Shown in pieces: positions 59,301 through 64,000 of a stretch of DNA of 64,000 bases. The translations under genes were made by a program, and so were the position numbers. Numbering within the stretch: position 1 is the first letter of the stretch; each line of letters opens with the position of its first letter. Source of the stretch: Portulaca oleracea (taxonomy: Eukaryota > Streptophyta > Magnoliopsida > Caryophyllales > Portulacaceae); contig CM055878.1 of assembly GCA_029582165.1 (NCBI GenBank), positions 1,260,001-1,324,000 of the forward strand, written 5' to 3'. Below the pieces are notes generated by a model. It was given only the letters and a program-made list of their open reading frames with translations, was not told the DNA's origin and made no database searches.

Positions 59301-59989
59301 ATGTTTTAAGTAATGTGTGATTTATGTCAAGTTTAGGTATGATTTGTGAATCTCCTAAACCTTTGTTTATGTTATGTTGGAAGGAAAGAGTTCTCATGCA
59401 TGGTTTTGTTAAGTTACGGTTTTTCGTAAGTACAAGAATAAGTTAAGCTACGACTTTATTTTGTAAGTTTTGTACCACTTAATGTTCATTATTCGTCTTT
59501 TACATTGTTTTAATTGTGTTGGAACCGCGCTAGTTAATTAAAATAATTTTTAAAATGATTCTTACATCATAGGGGTATGCGTACTGAGTTTATCTAACCC
59601 TGCGAAGTTTTATGTTTTTGTTTTATGGAATTCGGTTAAGGGAGAAGGCAAGGGATTAGAAGGACGAACTCCTAGGCCGTGTTGCCGATAAAGGTCATTT
59701 AGGAGCCAATTGATTCAAACGAAGGAGGCTTGTTATAATAATGGTTATGTATGATATTGGGCTATGAGTTTATTTTTGAGGAATTGTTTAAGTTTAAGTT
59801 GTATAATGGGGGTACACGATGTTTTTAAGATGAACTCATATTATGGTTTGTATGCTTTGGGATAGAGTTTAGCCTTGTTCACTTCCGAGGACAGCGGTAA
59901 TACCCTCGGGTGCTAATTCCACTGTGCTAATTAATAGGTTAAGTGAGTCATTAGCTTAATCTAGTGGTTAATAACTTGGGGGTGTTACA
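56362..59989 (+). repeat. Tekay 3' LTR, full length
   Basis: 3628 bp, from CGTAATAACCCAGAG (ancestral TG changed to CG) to GGGTGTTACA. TATA box at 56855-56863, followed by a CT-rich leader. The region 57603-59989 aligns with the truncated 5' LTR. It contains four 26-bp CCGTG(C/T)TTTAGTGCACACC-type units at about 58967-59070. Confidence 0.88.
56855..56863 (+). promoter_or_regulatory. Tekay LTR TATA box
   Basis: TATAAATAC about 490 bp into the LTR, followed by CTCTCTCACTCTTTTGG leader sequence. Absent from the 5' LTR because of truncation. Confidence 0.65.
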
Positions 59990-60595
59990 GGTCATTACCA
60001 AGCCCAATGCCCTACGAAGATGGTTGAAAGTTCCAAAGTAGGTGAGGTAGCCACACCGGAGGCTCCAAAGACTAGTGTTGAGGTTTGTGCGCAAGAAGGG
60101 GAGAGTTCAACTCCTAGGCGATCCTTTATCATGACCAAGGATTCCCAGGAGAACTCTCAATGGGAGAATATCTTCCGAACTCGGTTCACCATCGGCGAGA
60201 AGGCAGCTAAGGTCATTATCGACGGTGGGAGTTACACCAACTTGGCCTCTACCTACATGGTTGAGAAACTACAATTGCCGGTCTCGGCTCATCCTCAACC
60301 ATATAGCTTGCAAGGACTAAAAGATGGCAGCGACTTCGAGGTAACCCAACAAGTCTTGGTCTCTTTCTCCGCTTGGTCTTATGAGGATAGTGTTCTTTGT
60401 GATGCTGTCCCTATGGATGCTTGCCATTTACTACTTGGTAGACCTTGGCAATTTGATCGGCATGCTATCCACGACGGCCGGAAGAACACCTACACTTTCT
60501 CAGTGGAAGAAAGGAAAATCAAACTCATTCCTTTACCCCCTGTTGAAACCGATGTACCACAAACCGGGGTAGAAAGTGAGAAGAAAGACCTCTAG
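59990..60595 (+). pseudogene. gypsy Gag zinc-knuckle end and aspartic protease
   Basis: The reading picks up inside a CCHC knuckle (GHYQAQCPTK at 59989-60018; its first half is lost to the left), then an open frame from 60020. The protease has IIDGGSYTNLAS (about 60213-60250) at the active site, where the usual D-S/T-G is D-G-G, as found in several plant gypsy clades. 'MVEKLQLPVSAHPQPYSLQG' follows, then the second signature 'CHLLLGRPWQFDRHAIHDG' (about 60421-60480) and 'KNTYTFSVEERKI'. A stop comes at 60593-60595. No RT follows. The Tekay LTR ends exactly at the knuckle, so Tekay inserted here. Listed as a pseudogene because it is 5' truncated. Confidence 0.85.
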
Positions 60596-60736
60596 AAGAG
60601 TGAAACACAGGATGAGATTGCTTCAAGGAAAGGAAAGTCACATTGGGCTTTACTTTTGTGAAAAAGTGACCTTAGTGAGGTTGAGCGAACCTTAGCTCCA
60701 CAAAAAATTCTAACCTCCCTCCCTTGTCCCTCCCCC

Positions 60737-61165
60737 TTGCCCACAACTCCTACCGGGCTCCGTATAGAGTTCCCAAGTGTTGAGCCGTGCTTAATCACTC
60801 CTAAGCCTCGCCATGGAGTTGAGTTGCATGAGGACACGTCCTTGCCCAATCCCCCGAGCTCCATTACTTCCACATCGAGGTTGAACGAGGAAATGGTTGT
60901 CTCCATTAACCTTGACCCCGAGCTCTCATGTGACGAATTCCTTGTTGTTTTCAACAAGTTGATGGGTGTTAGACGTATTCGGGTCCTTCGTGATGTCGAC
61001 TTGGCCCCTCTCCGCCGGAATTGCTACATTTTTGAGAAGGATGGGTCGATGAGCGTTACTCTACTTCGACTGTTAGAGTACATACTTTTAGGTCTGTACG
61101 GGTATGCGGTTAATTTTGAACCCCCAAGATTTGAGGATAACTCTTTTCGAAGAAGGGGAGTATGA
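60737..61165 (+). CDS. tail ORF of the gypsy element, ending on the first codon of the LTR
   Basis: An open frame of 142 codons downstream of the protease has its TGA stop (61163-61165) as the first three bases of the 3' LTR, with the polypurine tract encoding its last residues (RRRGV). Nothing in it matches RT, RNase H or integrase. The stretch 'MVVSINLDPELSCDEFLVVF' and the C-terminal 'YGYAVNFEPPRFEDNSFRRRG' are well-behaved protein sequence. The minus-strand element at 28210 encodes a similar end (EENSFSRRGV) beside its own 3' LTR. It may be the C-terminus of a longer fused protein after a frame change near 60600-60740. Function unknown. Confidence 0.5.
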   Translation: MPTTPTGLRIEFPSVEPCLITPKPRHGVELHEDTSLPNPPSSITSTSRLNEEMVVSINLDPELSCDEFLVVFNKLMGVRRIRVLRDVDLAPLRRNCYIFEKDGSMSVTLLRLLEYILLGLYGYAVNFEPPRFEDNSFRRRGV

Positions 61166-62280
61166 ATCGTGTGGGATGATTGGTTCACTTTTTGTTTCGC
61201 CTACGGTCCTCGGATTCCTACAAGTCACCCTCTCCTATCCTCGAATCTAACCCGATTTCAATATCCATTTCATGGTGGATACGGGTCCTTTGAGGGTTGT
61301 TATGGCCACCAAAAATAGCGGTGTTTCATTATACAAAGACCCTGGGCCATAGGATGTCATCTTGGGTCTCAATCGGACCATTCTCGAGCCTTCTAAGGGG
61401 CTCCGGAACCATCGGTAAGAATAACAAGGCAAGAAGGATTTTTGAGGCTAGAAAATGGCATGCCTTCACTCTTTTAATCATAACTCGTTCAATACAACTC
61501 TAATGGGCTTCAAATTTTGGGAGCTTAATTACACGTTGAGAGCTTTCCATCGATACCTTATGGGCTCAAAACGGAGTTCGGATAAAGAAGTTATGCTAGT
61601 TTGAAGTCGGCAGAAAAACTGCCCAGATCGTCATGCCCGCTACCCTCTGTTGTAACGCCCGTGACGCTTCTCGTCAAAACAAGGAAATCATGTGCACAGC
61701 TTCGTCACGTCCGTGACGACCGGCGTAACGCCCATGACGGGCCTGTCCGGAACTAAATTTCGTTGTTTTTTCCTCCTTCCTATATATGCCCCAATGTTAT
61801 ATTTTTGTAGGGACTTTTGATGAATGTTTAGGAATTAGATGCAAGAAAATTCCTCTCAATTGGAGAGTTGTAATTGTGGGTTTTCAAACCCTAATCAATG
61901 AAGCTAATCCTTTGGTGGAAATTGCTTTGTGATTTCTCTTCTTGTGAGTGGGTATCCTTTCTCCACTCTTTATGAGATTTCTTGGGTGTTTCAAGACTCC
62001 TTGCTTGCGGAAGGTCCTTGTACTAGATATTGAACATCTTAGTTTAATTTGGTGAGATTTCTCTCTTTAGAATTGTCCATATCTTTTAATTTCATGTTTA
62101 TCTCCATTAATCTAAAAACCCAAAAAAAAAATTGATTTGTAGTGTTTACGAGTTCTATGGGTGGATTTCCATCATCCACATGATTTTGCATAGACCCTAG
62201 GTTCCGATCCTCTCCATACACTTGCAATGTTTATCGGGTGCTTACTAGTTAAGTAGTTTTCAAATGGTGGGGGCGTTAAA
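61163..62280 (+). mobile_element. 3' LTR of the truncated gypsy element (right end approximate)
   Basis: It starts TGAATCGTGTGGG after GAAGAAGGGGAGTA. It shares with the 28210/38820 LTRs the segment ACGGAGTTCGGATAAAGAAG...GTCGGCAGAAAAACTGCCC (61573-61625), in the opposite orientation. Inverted repeats of the CGTAACGCCCGTGACG and CGTCACGTCCGTGACG type lie at 61650-61745. TATATATG (61791-61798) follows. The right boundary is not fixed. Confidence 0.65.
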
Positions 62281-63249
62281 GTATGTTCTCAATGTTATTT
62301 TATTTGAAAAGGTATTTTATATACTCTTGAAATGACATGGGAATGTTGAGAGTCTTTCAAGAGTAATGAGGGTTATAAGTACATTGGACAAGTACAAGAC
62401 AAGTCTGAGTATGTACTGAAACAGGTTGTAATATGGTCGTGTTGATCAACACCAACAATGTTGGGATCTAAACGAGCCATGATGCTTGACAAAACTCAAG
62501 GAAGGTTGCTAGAAAACAACATGGTTGTGTTCGTACCTGGCACGACTATATTAGCTCTAACACGGCCCATGCCAATTTGACATGGGTCATATCAGCCTAA
62601 AAGATAGTAAGTAGTGAATTTCTAATGAAAAAATGATATCGGTCTTTAATATATAATATTATAATGTCATGTGATCGTTAGCCTCTAATAGCTACATTTC
62701 CAACATAACATTTGATCAAATGGACAATTATGATCTTGCCCCCTCTTTAAGGACCTCCTTAAAGGTTTTTTACTAACCCTACGAGGCTTCCCTTATTAAT
62801 AGAGATATTCTCATGTCCTTTGATTCACACTCTCATCCAATCACATCTTTTCTCTCTAATGTTTGGATTGCAACTACTTTTGAATGAATGTGTTAAGGTT
62901 CCTTGGGTGAGAAACAAGTCCTTTTGAAAAAGATATGTGAGAAACAAATCCTTCTTAGTATTTCAAGTGAGACTAAGCTTTATCCTATTAACATTTTCAA
63001 TACAGTAAATAATTATTAAGAAAAGTAAGTTTGTCCACAACTCTTAATCTTGTCCAAGTAATTTCAGTATTTGTATGTCATCTCAAACTCTTACCTCTAA
63101 TATGTATAAAGTTGAAGGTACCTCAATTTTCATAAAACAATTCAATCGTTAAAAAAGGATACATCTCATGACAAGTTAAAATCCTTGTGAAGTGATTATA
63201 TCTAATCATGGTACATACGTAGTATAAATCAATAACATAGAGGATGAAC
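62281..63249. other. non-coding AT-rich DNA, possible old LTR fragment
   Basis: No gene found. Around 62440-62600 a few small inverted repeats (TGACATGGGTCA, GGCCCATGCC) resemble those in LTRs elsewhere in this window, but no ends were identified. Confidence 0.35.
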
Positions 63250-63380
63250 CCAACATTGGAAAATCAAAAAAATCAGCTTCTTAGATGTCGATAGTTCGAT
63301 CATTCATTTTTAAATCATGAAATCTATGATTTAAAGCTGCGTACAACAATCAACTGAGCCAACTAGACGACATGTTAATA
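63250..63380 (-). mobile_element. possible tRNA-derived SINE head
   Basis: On the minus strand AGTTGGCTCAGTTGATTG (about 63348-63365) resembles a pol III A box (TRGCTCAGTTGG). About 55 bp on, GATCGAACT (about 63294-63302) loosely resembles a B box. No poly-A or T tail or target duplication was confirmed. It could be chance. Confidence 0.25.
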
Positions 63381-63508
63381 AACGTATGTAGCCAAGTGTT
63401 CCAAACATAGAACGGAGCTAGGGGAGTGCAGCATACGTCCATACTCCTCATTTTATTCAGAAAAATTGGATTATAGGGTATTGTAATTTAGATTGCGAGA
63501 TTGCATTA

Positions 63509-64000
63509 AGGGTGTGTTTGGTTGGAGGTTGTGGAATAAACTTCATACCTCAGATATCAAGTTTGTTTATTTTGTGTTCAGTTGATAATTAAAGAATGGA
63601 ACTTGATATCCATAGCAATCAAGTTCCCCCCATTTGAGTGGGACTTAATACCTCTCCTTTTTGAGAGGTTTCAGATCTCATTCCTTAAAATACAATTATT
63701 TATCTACAAAAATAAAAATAATTTATACCATAATTTTATTTTTGTATTTCCTTTAATTCACCTTTGAACCCATTTCCAATAAAAATGAAAATGAAATTTA
63801 AAATGAAATTAAAATTATTAAACTCAATAAAAGTAAAGTACTAATAAAGTTTAAAGATAAAATTTTAAAATTATAAAGTTAAAATTAAAAATTAATTTGA
63901 CAATAATAATATTATCATTTATTATTTAACTTCATTCTATATTTAGATCAAACAATAACAATGATATTGATTTTATTCCTTTAATCAGCCCAACACATGA
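63509..64000. mobile_element. possible DNA transposon/MITE left end, running off the window
   Basis: GGGTGTGTTTGGTTGGAGG at 63510-63528 is a common terminal motif of plant hAT- or Harbinger-type MITEs. The window ends in a weak partial complement (AATCAGCCCAACACA), so the other terminus may lie at or beyond the edge. The interior is AT-rich and non-coding. Confidence 0.35.

Larger units (their letters stand above)
41851..59989 (+). mobile_element. Tekay/Del chromovirus (Ty3/gypsy), 5' truncated, hosting a nested element
   Basis: The order on + is: truncated 5' LTR (41851-44303), PBS (44308-44318), leader and gag, protease, RT, RNase H, integrase with chromodomain (to 56243), polypurine-rich segment, and full 3' LTR (56362-59989). 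LTR ends of the GTAATAACCC...GTGTTACA type and a C-terminal chromodomain place it in Tekay/Del. A 6.5-kb minus-strand element (45374-51912) interrupts it between leader and gag. Stops and frameshifts occur in every domain. The left outer duplication is lost with the LTR start; the right flank is GTCAT. Confidence 0.88.

Overview
The window looks like intergenic, repeat-dominated nuclear DNA from a flowering plant, probably a eudicot. The basis is the mix of plant-type elements: Athila, Tekay and Tat lineage Ty3/gypsy elements, Ty1/copia elements primed by initiator-Met tRNA, an L1-type LINE, a Mutator-like element and Harbinger-type MITEs. I found no convincing host gene, rRNA, tRNA or CRISPR array. 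Almost every recognisable coding segment is a decayed retroelement gene. I did not identify a species.

Layout. 1-2570: 3' half of a + strand copia element. 2571-5643: AT-rich DNA with a 199-bp MITE and tandem duplications. 5644-9250: pieces of two + strand copia elements and a minus-oriented LTR. 9251-11777: AT-rich DNA with a 391-bp MITE and local duplications. 11778-19902: an L1-like LINE interrupted by a gag-only copia element (11843-15902, target duplication TCTAT) and cut off by an inverted Tat-type LTR (19903-21485). 21486-28204: a + strand Tat-lineage element (integrase plus an antisense, intron-containing ORF). It is broken by a solo LTR (23640-26425, duplication GTAGG) that itself holds a 1339-bp Mutator-like element, and by a second solo LTR (27148-28039, duplication CCACC). 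28210-39874: a minus-strand gypsy element (duplication CCCGG) with an Athila element nested inside it (29399-36875, duplication GAAGG). 39941-41850: end of a minus-strand Tat element. 41851-59989: a Tekay/Del chromovirus on +, missing the promoter end of its 5' LTR, with a minus-strand Athila-like non-autonomous element inside it (45374-51912, duplication GTGTG/GTATG). 59990-62280: the gag zinc-knuckle end, protease, tail ORF and 3' LTR of another gypsy element. 62281-64000: AT-rich DNA with a possible SINE head and one end of a DNA transposon.

How the parts relate. Several elements keep complete LTRs, primer-binding sites and gag or gag-protease but have no reverse transcriptase or integrase (11843-15902, 28210-39874, 29399-36875, 45374-51912, 59990-61165). 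They would need enzymes supplied by autonomous relatives. The only near-complete pol, in the Tekay element, is itself inactivated. The most notable observations are short GC-rich inverted repeats just upstream of the TATA box in many unrelated LTRs, accessory ORFs in two non-autonomous gypsy elements, and an antisense Tat ORF that can be followed across two later LTR insertions.
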